A stretch of DNA of 64,000 bases from Eunapius fragilis. Taxonomy: Eukaryota; Porifera; Demospongiae; Spongillida; Spongillidae. A program made the translations under genes and the position numbers. The notes under the pieces were generated by a model. The model did not search any database and had not been told where the DNA came from. It was given only the letters and a program-made list of their open reading frames with translations. The stretch is taken from positions 9,038,763-9,102,762 of the forward strand of contig OY811973.1 of NCBI GenBank assembly GCA_963681505.1, written 5' to 3'. Shown here piece after piece: positions 1 to 11,540 of the stretch (within the stretch, counting starts at the first letter, position 1; each line of letters opens with the position of its first letter).

Positions 1-52
1 TTAGTAGTGGTATTTGCGTGTATATTGATGGAAGATTGATTTTTGTTATTAG

Positions 53-3000
53 ATGTATAATGTCGGAAGGCAAATCCTTGAGACAGATCTGCAGAACCTT
101 GAGGTATTAACTGGTCTACTATTTTTGCACCCATCCTTACTTTTTTGTATTTAATCCAGAACTTGAGTTGAGTGAGAAACTAGCAATTCGTTTATGTAGC
201 TCTAAGCAGATTTTAGCTTAGTCATGCTTGATGTATTACTAAAAATAGGTGCTCTAAAGAATAATGCTTAGAGGGGTTGTAGATATTTTTTGAGGTGCGG
301 GGGTGGGTTAAGAAGTGCCAAGGTCTCTTACATTCTGTTACGATCCATTTTCCTTAGCAATTTAATTCTGTTGGCTTTAATGTGTTTAATGCAATGAAGT
401 ACCTTAACCAATTTGTGTAATTCTGTATATGTATTTACATAGGCATTCACAAGTTACAGCCAGCATTCTCAAACAGACTGTATTGGAAAAGTATTTCAGG
501 TAAATTAAACTACAAATATGTTTAGTTTGAATTAATGTTTCTATTCTTTAGAGTTTATTATTTCTGGTTCGAGACTGGCAAAATGCGCGTGAATTTGATT
601 ATGGTTTGGAAGGTGGTGAAAAGTATTTAGAACACAAAGTGATGAAGGTACTTGCTGCACATGATAAAGCGTGTTTTATGGTATCCTTTCATTGTGGAGG
701 ATGGGGTGGCGGCAAAAAAGGAAGTGGAACAACATCACCAAACAGCTTTGTATATGCTATTTATTAAGGGGCTGTAAAAAAAAGCTATGAGATATACTGA
801 AGTTGGAGGAGGGCAGGGGAGGCCTCGGTCTTTGCCATAAGTGATTTTTAAATTTTAGAAATCTTCACTTTTTGAATTTTTTAAAAACATGCACTTCGGC
901 TTGCTCTACAGTAAAATTCATGATTAGAATCGAATGTGCCTGACGGCGAACCAGTAGCCATCGTGCCTGTACTAGTAGGCAAACCAGCAGTTATTGCGCC
1001 TGTACTAGTAGGTGAACCGTCAGCGATCATGCCTGTACTAGTAGGCAAACCGGCAGCAATCGCGCCTGTACTAGTAGCCATCGTGCCTGTACTAGTCGAT
1101 GAACCAACTGATGGCAAACAGGCAGTGATCGCGCTTCTAGATGAACCAGCTGATGTACATGAGTCTAGCATTCTTCCAATGCAGGGACTAAGTGTGTTCT
1201 TTAAATAGAATGCAAAAATAAACGAGTTCACTTAGATTAGCTGCATCATCATAGACAAATACTTGTAATCCTCAGTGTTTATAGCTGTGGTGGGATAGTT
1301 ATGTACATGTAACACACTTAGCACCACTTAGTACAATAAGCTAAGTAAAAAAATAAATTATGGCTGCCACATTATCAAACCCATGCAGTTCTCAGGGGTT
1401 ATCTTATACACTGAAATCTTATTAAACGAAAACGCAGGATATTAGTCTTCCCTTGATGTTAGTATTTTTAATTTAAAACATTGCTGGCACATAATCAATT
1501 AACTACATCATCCGTATTGATGCTCAAAGAGTTAACAAGTACCGGAATTTTTATGTATAGTTTTTAGTATCCCTGTACAAAAAACTGATTTATTTGCTGG
1601 TACATGTAGGAGCCAGATCAACACAAACATAGGAATATAAGGTGAAAGCAAAACTGCGCAGTGTTTGACCAAGTCAGATTTCAAACCCGGGAAATTCATA
1701 ATTTCCCGAGCTAGACACATAAATGTCAGCATCAGTCCAGTAAATGCAACACACCAGTCCAATGATACAATGCACCAATTCAGTACATGTGATATAGTGT
1801 AATGGAGGTGTACAAGCTATTGTAAAGCAGTGAATATAGTGGTCTGACGTACATGTTTTAAAAAGTATGGGTTTTACATTATACATGTAAAGGCATTGAA
1901 AAGGTCTTATTTTGACGACACTACAAACCCTGATGCAACACACAATTCCAGTACATACAACACACCAGACCAGTACAATCAACTAACCAGTCCAATACAG
2001 GTCTGCATAAAACACATCAGTGATGTGGAGACCATTGAGCATAACCATGTAATGGTAGCCATAGTTCATAAGTATGTAGGGGAGACCATTGCATTGGATA
2101 TATGCATACATTGGAGTTCATGTTGGCATTATTTTAAGCTTTCTGTACGAGACATGAAAGACCAGAAAACAGACACAACCATTTTTGTGCTGATATGACT
2201 AACTACAAATAAAGAAATAGAAGCCTGTAACGAAATATGTCGAATTTATTTTTCGATGTAGGACCAAACATAAAAGGAATATAATGGGAATTGATCTGAA
2301 TATAAACAGTGGAGTAAGTAGTTGTAGTAGGTCATTTTGAACCAAAGACAATGGAAAATGTGAGCAAACATATATAGAATTGATCTGAGTGTAACATAAT
2401 AGAGGTTGTAGGAGAAAGCGAAGACAATGATAAATTCAGTGGACATGGCTTATTATATCTAGTGGAGGTGATATGACATGAGCATCTAATGGAAGTGATG
2501 GTACATGAACATCTAGTGGAGGATATTGGACATGAGCATCCAATGTAGGTGATGGGACATCAGCATCTAATGGAGGTGGTGATGGTGCATGAGCATCTAG
2601 TGGAGGAGGTGGTACATCAAGGCCCCACCTCCTGCACTTACATACTTGAATGGGACATAAGTGTCTAGTGGAGGTGATTTAACATCAGCACCTAGTGTAG
2701 GTGATGGGACGTGAGCATCTAATGTAGGTGATGAGACATGAGCATCTAGTGGAGGTAATGGGAGTGGAGGTGATGGGACATGAGCATCTAGAGTACATGA
2801 TGGGAATGGGCATCTTAGTAGATGTGGATGGGGCATGAGCATCTAGTGTAGCTGTTGGGAGATGACCCTGGTGAAAAGTGTAGCGTTATTGCTTGTAAAT
2901 TTTTCTCACCATATTACGTTCGGTTTCAAGCTCAGTATCTCTCATCCATAGTACATCTGAATTTAATCGCAATTTTGTTATTTGTTAAAGAGATCCTGGG

Positions 3001-4357
3001 TTTATACAATTTTGAAGTTTGTTCAGTATACAATCTGTCGTTCAGAAGATATGGAATGATTAAGCACTTGCACTTTTTTGCCGGGTTTCATTTAAAAAAA
3101 AAACTGCTAAATGATGCTTGTACTTAGTCGTTTATTTCATCGTAACGACGCATTCTATATTGAATAGGCTTCAGAATTGCATGGATCCCAGGAACCTGTT
3201 ACACAACAAACACTAAATTTTGATTAATTCGGATGAGGAGATATCAAGCTTGAAACTGAATGTAATTTGGCGAGAAAATGGGCCATAATTTACGCCCGAT
3301 CACGCTACTTTTTTCACCCAGGGGAGCATCTAGTGTAGGCGAAGGTACATGTTTGTCTGATGTTGGTGATGGGACATGAGCATCTATTGCAGGTGATGGA
3401 TGGTACATGAGCGACTAGTGGAGGCCATGGATATATTAGTGGAAGTCAAACAGAAATGTGTAACATACTACAATTTCAATTTTCTTGTCTGTAGGACGCT
3501 GGCCTGTGTTATATGTGGAGTGTTTTGTAGTAAAGGTTTGCTAAATATTGGTCAATGAATGAAAGAAAAACATACCCATGTATGTACAAGCTATGGAATA
3601 ATGAATAATGAATGGAAATTGCATGTGAGGTGAATGCATATAGCACAAAAAATAAAGACTTTTGCAGGGTATAATGCAGGAATTACATATGTGAGTCGTG
3701 GTTACAAGTGGAGTACTTAGTCACTAGTGGGTGGTATTTGCTTGTGGTGTGGGTGTGTAAATTTGTGTGCATGTGTGTGTATGCATCGCTCTTGATGTAA
3801 CACATCATTTTAATAGCATACAGTACCATAAAACCGCAGTTGCATAACAAAATAGGTTGTGAGTATTATTATATTCATCTACCCATCATGCAATGTTATG
3901 ATGTAGAACTATTTGAATTGGGAATAGTAAAAAAAAAATTCCAGAATAGAAGTTTATGGGGAATATATTTTGACCAATATCACATATTTTTATGCTCAAT
4001 TAACCAAATCAATTATTGTTTACTTTACTTTTGATTGGACAGAAACCAGGTTTGTCTAGGGACAGTGAAAGCCTAAGAAAAAATATTTGTTCTTCATTCA
4101 ATTCTGTGAAATGTTGCTTGCTGCCCTTTCCTGGTACAAATGTATTTCTAGCACACGAAAATGATGAAAGAGTACCAGGTAATAATAAGCATTTTTTTGC
4201 TTTCAACTTTATAAATTCTGCTAATTTAGATGCTGATCAATCCTTTGTAACTTGTATAAAGAATCTTCTTCCGACAATACTTGGAACTGGATCACTCTTC
4301 ATCAAAAAACTCTTGGATACTGAATTAACTGGAAGGGATGTAATCTCTGTTTTGAAG
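53..4357 (+). CDS. Atlastin/GBP-like GTPase, second half of GTPase domain (partial, five exons)
   Basis: Exons read 53-103, 443-499, 552-647, 4043-4178 and 4230-4357, each bounded by AG and GT and all in one frame. In order they match the atlastin GTPase domain after the P-loop. The first carries ILETDLQNLE, like the segment before the TEYGR region. The second ends VFQ. The third has LLFLVRDWQNAREF, holding the RD guanine-specificity motif (G4). The fourth and fifth have CCLLPFPG and IKNLLPTILG, like the atlastin LLPHPG and LRNLVP blocks. Family members are membrane-anchored dynamin-superfamily GTPases that fuse ER membranes (atlastins) or act in cell-autonomous immunity (GBPs); which role applies here cannot be told. 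The P-loop half lies before the window. Similar helical exons follow from 36.7 kb, but linkage across 32 kb of transposons is inferred. Confidence 0.8.
945..1150. repeat. 33-bp minisatellite, open in frame
   Basis: Units beginning GCCTGTACTAGTAG repeat about five times. The period is 33 bp (11 codons), with a shortened unit near 1065-1085. Because 33 is a multiple of three the array stays open on the + strand (repeating PVLVGKPA) and on the - strand (repeating PTSTG). It lies in an intron of the GTPase gene, so I treat it as non-coding. Confidence 0.7.
1725..2035. repeat. Dispersed repeat rich in CAGTCCAATACA-like words
   Basis: Short words such as CAACACACCAGTCCAAT and CCAGTACATACAACACA recur here. 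They appear again at about 11845-11900, 14090-14130 and, inverted, at 14215-14260. The family is not recognised. It probably marks a non-autonomous element. Confidence 0.35.
2455..3425. repeat. Minisatellite of 26-30 bp units, split by an insertion
   Basis: Units built on GACATGAGCATCTAGTGGAG run from about 2455 to 2865 and resume at 3324-3425. Unit length varies from about 26 to 30 bp. The break is caused by the fold-back element at 2866-3323. Confidence 0.7.
2866..3323. mobile_element. Fold-back MITE inside a minisatellite
   Basis: The left end CCCTGGTGAAAAGTGTAGCG matches the inverted right end CCCTGGGTGAAAAAAGTAGC. Diverged similarity between the arms continues inwards for over 100 bp (for example TTTCAAGCTCAGTATCTC against TTTCAAGCTTGATATCTC). 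No protein is encoded. The minisatellite continues on both sides, so the insertion came after it. The target duplication is at most about 2 bp (GA) and is unclear. Confidence 0.6.
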
Positions 4358-4474
4358 GTACTGTACTCCCTATACTACAATGTGTTATTAGATCACAATA
4401 ACTCATTGAGATCAATCATCTTGATTTCCTTTAATTAATTCAAACATATTGTTTTGTTTTGTAGTATATTGTAG

Positions 4475-4930
4475 GGTCATTCCATTTTCATAGGGGTAAG
4501 TGTGTGCTTCACATCTTTAGATCATAATGCAATCATTCATGTGAGTTACTTTAACCATTTTTGAAGTTTATAACCTTATTGGTTATATACTACACTGAAT
4601 AATTAAATTTTCCATGCAACATCGAAACTTGGCAGGCTCATAGCTGTACCTATGTTTGTCTGGTAGTGACGTTCCTGTTGTCAAATTGAAGCTCAATGTG
4701 CGTAGAACCTATATATAGTAATGATCTTTGTAAGACGTGAAAGGGTTAAATAAAAGCATCGTTGTAGCACAGATTTCAAAATTGGATAGTTTCCAGATTG
4801 ATAACAAAGAATTTTTTTTACGGGATTAAACGGATAATTAAATTTTATTGTTAATCAAAAGTAAAAAGTTTATTATGGTGGAGCTCAAGGAACCACTTTG
4901 TTGTACGAGTGACTGCCATTCTAAATGTTA
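4475..4930 (+). repeat. Dispersed repeat, copy 1 (partner 11085-11540)
   Basis: This stretch aligns in the same orientation with 11085-11540 along about 450 bp. Shared words include TCAAATTGAAGCTC, GAAAGGGTTAAATA and AAAAGT. Divergence is high and no coding potential is seen, so this is an old non-autonomous repeat of unknown class. Confidence 0.5.
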
Positions 4931-5876
4931 TGCAGTTTAATCTACATGTAAAGCAAAGTTTTGTTTATACACCACATGTGTGTTATATAAGTATTGTGAA
5001 CCACAGCTAAGAATTAAAACTGGCCACAAATTCTTAGTAGCGCTCAGCTACTAAAAATGAATTTAAAAAGAGTGCATTTTCTTGAAGAATTGGTACACTG
5101 TTCAGATAGATATAATATAAGCTTTTATATAATGCTTGAATTGAAAATTCATTCTTGTTGCAAGTAACCAACCTGGCTGATAACCCTGTAACCCCTCCGG
5201 TTCCTCTTGTTATTGTGTGCAGTTCAACGCACCAATGAACCAGACAATGCTCCCGTAAAAAATAATTTAAGCGTACCGCGTTTAATCACGTTACATCCGC
5301 CTAACTACGTTATAACGCAACCCTGATTAATAAATCATGATTTATCTTGGAGTCTTAGGCTCGACGCGTTGGCAACACCAGGTGGCTCATGACTTGACGA
5401 AGAACTAGTTTTCTATTAGGGACCTCAGCTCATGAGTGATCGAGTATGAGTCGGATTAACTGAGTACGTTCTTCGAGCGCTTTGTAAGTAAGTTAAAGTG
5501 CGTTATAGTTAGAGCGCACATAGACAATCAAATACAACTCATAAACGTAATTCTAGCTGCAGTTTATGACCACACGATGATGCTGGTCCTAGTAATTTGT
5601 TCTAGGGGATAGGCCACCCCCCTAGGCCAAAGCCTAGGTAATTGCTTAATATCATGATATTCTAACACATTGGATTTGGATTTACCATGGAAAAAGAAAA
5701 ATTAACCTATTTGCTTCAAAGCCTAAATAATATATATGTACCTAATTGCTTCAAGGCCTAAACACCTTGTGAAAGTACATGTCTGGGGTGCAATCAGTTC
5801 AAAAGGTGCTGCACAGTGCATATTTGAAGGGATTATGGACTCTCAACTTTACTGCAACATCTTGGAGACTACTTTG
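4931..5876. other. No gene seen
   Basis: I find no convincing exon, RNA gene or repeat boundary here. The part at 5280-5560 has more CpG than its surroundings and could be a decayed LTR or a promoter, but nothing confirms that. Confidence 0.3.
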
Positions 5877-6167
5877 ACAAGTAGATAAAAAACTTCTATG
5901 AGAAAGTCGGTGGGATATAGAATTTGAAGGCAATGGTGGTGTAAAAAGCAAGGAAACAAGGATCTGTAATAGTAAGGGAAAATGTCATAGTCCTATATTT
6001 AGCCCGTTTGTAGCATATACTGTGTTCGTGTGCTAAATATACATGTAGGACTATGACATTTTTTCTTACTATTACAGACCCTTGTTTCCTTGCTTTTTAC
6101 ACCACCATTGCCTTCAAATCCTATATCCCACCACCTTTCTCTAAGAGAAGGTTTTTTATTTACTTGT
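5877..6167. mobile_element. Fold-back MITE, near-perfect palindrome
   Basis: The two arms, each about 120-130 bp, read as inverted copies: ACAAGTAGATAAAAAAC at the left and its reverse complement at the right. Both arms contain AGGCAATGGTGGTGTAAAAAG. A short spacer around 6005-6040 separates them. The single strand would form a long hairpin. A decayed second copy lies at 12904-13080. No protein and no clear target duplication are seen. Confidence 0.75.
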
Positions 6168-6527
6168 TTCATTCATTTTTTTTCATGCACATTATTCTGA
6201 GGTGTAATTGATGATGTGTAATTGATCGTAAATGATCCGTATTGATTCACAATGTTCAACCACCAATGTCATAGTGTAAACCAAGTTTAGTAAGAGTAGG
6301 TAGCTACATTTACATACCTTTGAATAACTTTATCAGTAGTCAGTACTCTTTCGATAGCCTCGTTTGGTTTTGCAGGGTACGTTTAGCCTTCCCCTACTGC
6401 ACTCTCTTCGCCAAGCGAGCAGATTCAGGACTCTCCCTATATCGATGCCTTCAAGCGGACTGATCCCTCTCTGGGTCTTCTTGATACCGCTCGTGTTCAG
6501 CAGACCGTTTCTATACCGACATGATAT

Positions 6528-7005
6528 CTAAAATGTTATCTAATTATGCATCTTAGATATACCGTACAGTGGATTGTTTACCTAAATATAACATCGGCTT
6601 TTTTGTATGAAAGAAGCTCTTCCAGCCTATTCTGAAGCTGTTGGTGAAATTTTCATTGTTTAAAAGTGTTCCTATCCCGAGTTATGTGTTGCCAAGAAGA
6701 AGAAGAAGAACAAGAAGAACAAGTAGAAGAAGAGGAGAAAGAAGAGGAGGAGGAGGAGGTGGACCATGTTCCGGGACTGGGTACGAGGACGGGCAGTACC
6801 CTTTTGTTCTCTACAACTGTACGGTTCTGTGCCATAAAACAAGGATGAAACTGCTCACTTTTGACTTCTAGTTTGATTGCTATAACAAGCTAAACGATCC
6901 AATCGTTGGGAGTCTTGTTAGAGACGGGTCGCATATTTTTAATGAGATTCATAGTTAGGGTCAAATCCTGTATGGAAGTTTCTAGCAAAAGTTCCGATAC
7001 CCTTT
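6528..7005. repeat. Dispersed repeat, copy 1 (inverted partner 25270-25700)
   Basis: From GATATCTAAAAT rightwards this matches the reverse complement of 25270-25700 at roughly 85-90 percent by eye. Shared words include CTTCCAGCCTATTCTGA, GCTAAACGATCCAATCGT and AATGAGATTCATAGT. Similarity stops near 7005, just before a Tc1-like relic. Here the repeat contains an extra purine-rich stretch. Class unknown. Confidence 0.65.
6690..6765. repeat. AAG/GAG purine-rich microsatellite
   Basis: An imperfect run of AAGAAG, AAC and GGAGGA triplets interrupts the dispersed repeat. It is absent from the partner copy near 25.5 kb, so it expanded after the copies separated. The short acidic open frames it creates are not genes. 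Confidence 0.8.
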
Positions 7006-7039
7006 ATTGCCAACAAATATCCAACGTCACACAGATGTG

Positions 7040-7320
7040 GCTGACAACGGCTCTAAACATTCCTCCAAGTTCTCACAGGTATGCATGTACCCTTGAAAAA
7101 ATGCCTAACTCAAATTTTTTGCTGAGAATCATGTGAATTGGTAGAGGACACCAGCTGAATCTCCAGACCTCAGCCCAATAGAAACATCTGGCACGAATGG
7201 AAGGAGCACATATGAAAAGCCAAAGAATAAAGAGGAACTTATTAGCAGGATCGGGAATCTGGAAAATGGTGACATCAAATGTTTGCATGAAATACATCAG
7301 GCATTTACGTAAAGTAATTG
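7040..7320 (+). pseudogene. Tc1/mariner-like transposase relic (C-terminal catalytic part)
   Basis: The + strand shows blocks typical of Tc1-like DDE transposases: DNGSKHSSKF (family DN-PKHTS), AENHVNW, TPAESPDLSPIE holding the third catalytic acid E, then KNKEELISRI. The usual end, CMKYIRHLRKVI, appears in another frame, so there is at least one frameshift late in the gene, and a stop follows HVNW. The N-terminal helix-turn-helix part is not visible. This is a dead fragment of a cut-and-paste transposon. It lies next to the 3' tail of the LINE. Confidence 0.75.
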
Positions 7321-7323
7321 TAG

Positions 7324-8706
7324 ATAATAATAATAATAATAATAATAATTTATTTGGTAAATTTACACCAAAAAGGCAAGTAATGGCATTAGGAAATGCA
7401 CTTATAAACTGCCTAAACTATTTATAAGGGAATAGTTTACAAAAGGGGGTAAGGTCAACATGACTCAGATGAGCTTTAAATGCACAGACGGAGGATGCAG
7501 ACACCACTGAGTTGGGCAAAGAGTTCCAAATTGGTATGACACGTTCTGAAAAAAAGTTTAGACGAAAATTATGATGTGGTAATGATCTGGACTTGAGCTT
7601 AAAGTGGTTACCTCTGGTAAAATGAACATGAGAGTTGATAACAAAGAAGTCAGATACATCGACATCAACAAGGTGAAACACTATCTTGTAACACATCACA
7701 AGGTCAAAGAATACCCTGCGATATTCAAGAGATTGAAGATTTAAATTTCTTAGCCGAGTGCCATAATCCATATATGAAAGCTTAGCTCTTCTGCAAACAG
7801 CTCTAGTAAAGAAGCGTTGGACCTTTTCAATGGAATGAATGTCTTGATGAAGCCATGGATTCCACACCTGAGTGTTTGACTCAAGAAGTGGCCTAACATA
7901 GGTAGTGAACAGCTTTAAAAGTATTGAAGCATCATTTGAGTGAAAACCCTTCAAAAGAAGAGCACATCGATGATGTGCTTTAGCAGCAATAGCCGAGCAG
8001 TGAATGTGAAACTTTAAATCAGATGAAAGAAAGACACCAAGATCACGAATAGAAGATACTTCTTCTAAGACTACGCTTGATAAAGAATACTTGATAGATG
8101 GGACTGCTAGATTTCCAAATGAGATGACATTACATTTTTGAAAAGCAATGTTTAGCTGCCACTTGGAAGACCAGTTACAAAATTCAGATAGAGAGTTTGA
8201 GAACGCAGGATCTTCTGTACTGTAACGAGCAGAGTATAGTTTAGTATCATCAGCAAAGATTTTCACCTTTACAGGTGGTGTGAGACAGTCAGGTAGGTCA
8301 TTGATGTATATTAGAAAGAGTAGAGGACCTAGAACAGAGCCTTGAGGCACACCACTTATGACAGGAAGTAGAGTGGACTGAGATTCATGAATATATACAC
8401 ATTGAAACCGATCAGAGAGAAAAGAGGATAACCAATCCAATAAATGAGAAGTAAATCCATACAATTTGGCTTTTAAAAGAAGCTTAGAATGAGAAACTGA
8501 ATCAAAAGCCTTAGCGAAGTCAATGTATACAGCATCAACTCTCATTTTATTGTCAGCCAGCAAAGTATAATCATTTAAGGTTGTTAATAATTGGGTGCAA
8601 GTAGAGCGCTTAGCCAAAAAGCCATATTGTTCATCAGATAGGAGATGGTTAGCCCTCAGAAAGGCAATCATTGAATCAGATGTCAAAGGCAATGCTACAG
8701 TATATT
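7324..8706 (-). mobile_element. 5'-truncated non-LTR retrotransposon (CR1/L2-like LINE)
   Basis: The - strand frame 8692-7418 is open for 424 residues and encodes reverse transcriptase: YIDFAKAFDSVSH, SGVPQGSVLGPLLFLIYIND and the catalytic FADD box, followed by a thumb and C-terminal region ending in WNSLP. The frame starts just before the palm, so the endonuclease and the first RT blocks are missing; such 5' truncation is usual for LINEs. On the - strand the element ends with an (ATT)n tail at about 7350-7324, the microsatellite tail seen in CR1/L2-type LINEs. The long intact frame suggests recent insertion. Confidence 0.85.
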
Positions 8707-8892
8707 AAAGCATTTCATGAAGTTGATGAGTATTCACAAAACGTGCAGGCACAATATGGATGTGAAATGTTATTTGCATGATCAGCTGGATAACCATATA
8801 TGGGCATTGACATCCTGTCTCACTTGTCTATTTGTGCAATCAAACTGCTGTTTTTTCTATAAGATTCATAACACCTTTGTCCCTGAGGGTGT

Positions 8893-9130
8893 TTCGGTCA
8901 CAGGGCACTTTTTAGCATAACCCCTTACTCCATGACTGTGTAGACCACACTCACAAGGCACATTTTATCGGCAATTGACATACCTCCTTACCCCCTAACT
9001 GTGCAGATCACACACACAGGGCACTTTTTATAGGCAATTGGCATATCCCCTTACTCCCTGACTGTCTAGACCACACACACAGGGCACGATTTGCATAACC
9101 ACTTCCTCTGCCGTTCTGTAGACCACACCC
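8893..9130. repeat. Tandem repeat of about 60-65 bp units
   Basis: Units running from GGCACTTTTTATAGGCAATT through CCTTACTCCCTGACTGT to GACCACACACACAG repeat about three and a half times with moderate divergence. No coding role is seen. Confidence 0.65.
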
Positions 9131-9386
9131 ATATGCACACATAATAGAATATGACATTACTCATATTACCAAACATATGTTCAGTATGCAACACAGCACA
9201 TATCCATAGAATGAGCAATCTAGATCTAAGCAATTGATACAGTACATGTCTAAGCCAATGTTCAGTGAAATTTCCTTGCCCTACATCCATGACTTGCAGA
9301 ATCTGTAGATCGAAACCAAACTGCCTCAAACTCTTGAGGAATGCTCCAAAATCGCAACTATTTTGCAAAATTAAAACTGCTTTAAA

Positions 9387-10880
9387 TTATATTGTTCTAC
9401 AACAGGTAAGCCCTTGAAAGCAGCACACCCCATAACTGTGCACTGCCCCATAACCTTTGGATTTTGTTGCTAGCTTGAAGGCAAAAGTGTGTATCTTGCT
9501 TTCTGTTAGTAAATTAACATCTGGAACCCTAAGGTGTTCCCATTGTATCTCAGATGATGGAAGATGGCAGTTTGTATCTTTGATCAACTGGCAACTAGGT
9601 ACGTCTGATGTCAGCCCTGATGGTGATGCTCCAGGAGAGGCACACTGCATCATCTGATAATTCACAACAGCAGGTGTCAGTAGCTCAGGTTGCAGCCTTG
9701 ATAAAGTGGGTGCTTGTTGTTTTTGTCCAAGCCTCAGCTCCATCAGTAATTCAAGTGCAGCCACCATTTCTCCCTGCATTTCACTGATGGCAGCAATGAT
9801 GTTGACCTCCATCGCCTTCACTGTTAATTCCAATATACGTAAGTATCATTCTAAATGCTGAAAACTACTCAGTGTATCAATCAGGGATGTACAGCACCGT
9901 CCACCCACAGTTCACACTCGCACGCGAGTGCAGTGCGAGTCATGTTCAGGTGCTTTGATGCGTGCGCGAGTCCTGCAAGTGCCACTTGCTTACAAAATGA
10001 TTTATGGTATAATTTGCCAGAAGTGTATTTCGTTGAGCGGGCGTTTTCGCCCCTCTGGAGTCACGAAGATATATTTCTGTCTCCAAGGTACACATGACAG
10101 CTTCGTCCAGTGTCTTTGGCTGTTTCTGCCTGACAGTAAAAGCAATTCGCGGGTTATCTAACTCACCGATATACTGTTCAAGCGAAAGTAGCTCCTTTGC
10201 CTTGTCGTCCAGTTCCAGGAAAGCCTTATCAGCGAGTACGCGCAATTCATCACCAAAGTTGTTCCACTGTTCACTGGGTCGTCGTCGCCTCGTCTGAAAT
10301 TCAACTAGATATAATTTCCGCTCACTTTCCGGTTCAAAACGTTTCTGAAGAGCTTCTTTTGCTGCTACATAGAAACTCTTTGCATCTGGTGTGAGTCTTT
10401 TCCAGGCAGACTGCGCCTTTCGTGAAAGTCTAAGTGGTAACCATAGCAGCTTGGTCGCCTCGTTCCACCTGTTGACACTAGCTGTGGCCTCAAAATGCTC
10501 CACCCAGTCGCTCCAGCTCTGTACGCCAGAATACATGTCCAGTGAAGCCAAGGGTCGGCTGGTCCTCGCTGCGAGCACAGAGCCCTCCTCTCTCGGAGTC
10601 GCTCTGGCAGAGTCTTCTGTCGGAGTTGCCCCTTCTTCGCCGAACTTTGACATTGCTGCAGTATCCTATCCTGCCGACTACGCCAAGTGTTGTGAGTAGC
10701 CAAAAAGAAGTCATCCTTACAATGCATACAGTTACATATATTTGCACCGGAGATCACATGAGTTTCAGCCCGGCTGGTGCCAGCACATATACGCATGTGC
10801 ACATACATATAAAAATAAGTGCGCTAAAATAGTTATATATGTTCATTCACAACATGTGCCTAGTTATGCCTGCACTTACA
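9387..10880 (-). mobile_element. Ty3/gypsy fossil: 5' LTR and gag only
   Basis: Read on the - strand, an LTR-like segment at 10880-10688 begins TGTAAGTG and ends CACAACA. It is followed by a primer-site-like TAGTCGGCAGGAT and a gag frame at 10653-9946. Gag shows WVEHFE, LRLSRKAQSAWKRL and KRFEPESERKLYLVEF, typical of Ty3/gypsy capsid. A further frame at 9833-9387 may be downstream gag sequence but is not recognisable. No pol region or second LTR is seen, so this is an incomplete, broken copy. The same primer-site word follows the LTRs of the element at 30955-36466 and, slightly changed, the one near 40050. Confidence 0.7.
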
Positions 10881-11084
10881 TTCTTTGACTTCAGACCACA
10901 CACTGCAGCAATACTTCCGATGATTGTGTCTGATCAGACTTGACAGTGGTACTTCCAAGGACTTTTGGAAATAGCGCATGATCTGTTAGCATTTTATTGT
11001 AGTATGGAAGAGAAGAAAGAGAAACAATATTATTTGGCAATGCCCCGAGTTTTCTGTACTTACACCAGGTCCTCTGTGAATGGG

Positions 11085-11540
11085 TCAATCCATTATATGT
11101 CAGTCACTTTTGGCCCTCACATCTTCAGATCTTGATGCAATATCTCATATTTGTTTACCTTGATATGGATGTTAATTTTGCCTATTATGAACTTAATAAC
11201 TTTAATGGTTTACGAAATGTATCTTCCTGAATAATTGATTTGTAACCAAAAATTGCAATTTGGAGGGCTCACATCTTTGCCACCACAGTGCAGATGTTGG
11301 TATATCAGGGATCAAATTGAAGCTCCTCAGCACAACTGAACGATATAAATCATTTTTCAGGGTGATGAAAGGGTTAAATATGAAACTTGTTTAATGTTTA
11401 CTTTACAAAAAAGAGGTCTCCTGCCATATGATACGCAAGATTTTTATTTCACCATATAGTAGTCATTGATGGTCCCAATGTTTTCCAAAAATAAAAAGTT
11501 TGAGTATCAGTAACCCCTGGGCACCATGCGCAGTTAAAAC
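11085..11540 (+). repeat. Dispersed repeat, copy 2 (partner 4475-4930)
   Basis: This aligns in the same orientation with 4475-4930. See that entry for the shared words. No gene is seen between here and 12300 apart from the repeat near 11840. Confidence 0.5.

Larger units (their letters stand above)
648..4042 (+). other. Large intron of the GTPase gene, with minisatellites and a fold-back element
   Basis: This stretch separates the VRDW exon from the next GTPase exon. I see no coding exon in it. It holds a 33-bp minisatellite near 945, a minisatellite around 2455-3425 and a fold-back element at 2866-3323. The long open frames here come from the minisatellites. Confidence 0.5.

Noticed and set aside
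881-1231. Open frames on both strands over the 33-bp repeat
   Set aside because: Frames arise from a stop-free tandem repeat in an intron; no domain or splice context.
6641-6871. Acidic and arginine-rich open frames
   Set aside because: They are translations of an AAG/GAG microsatellite.
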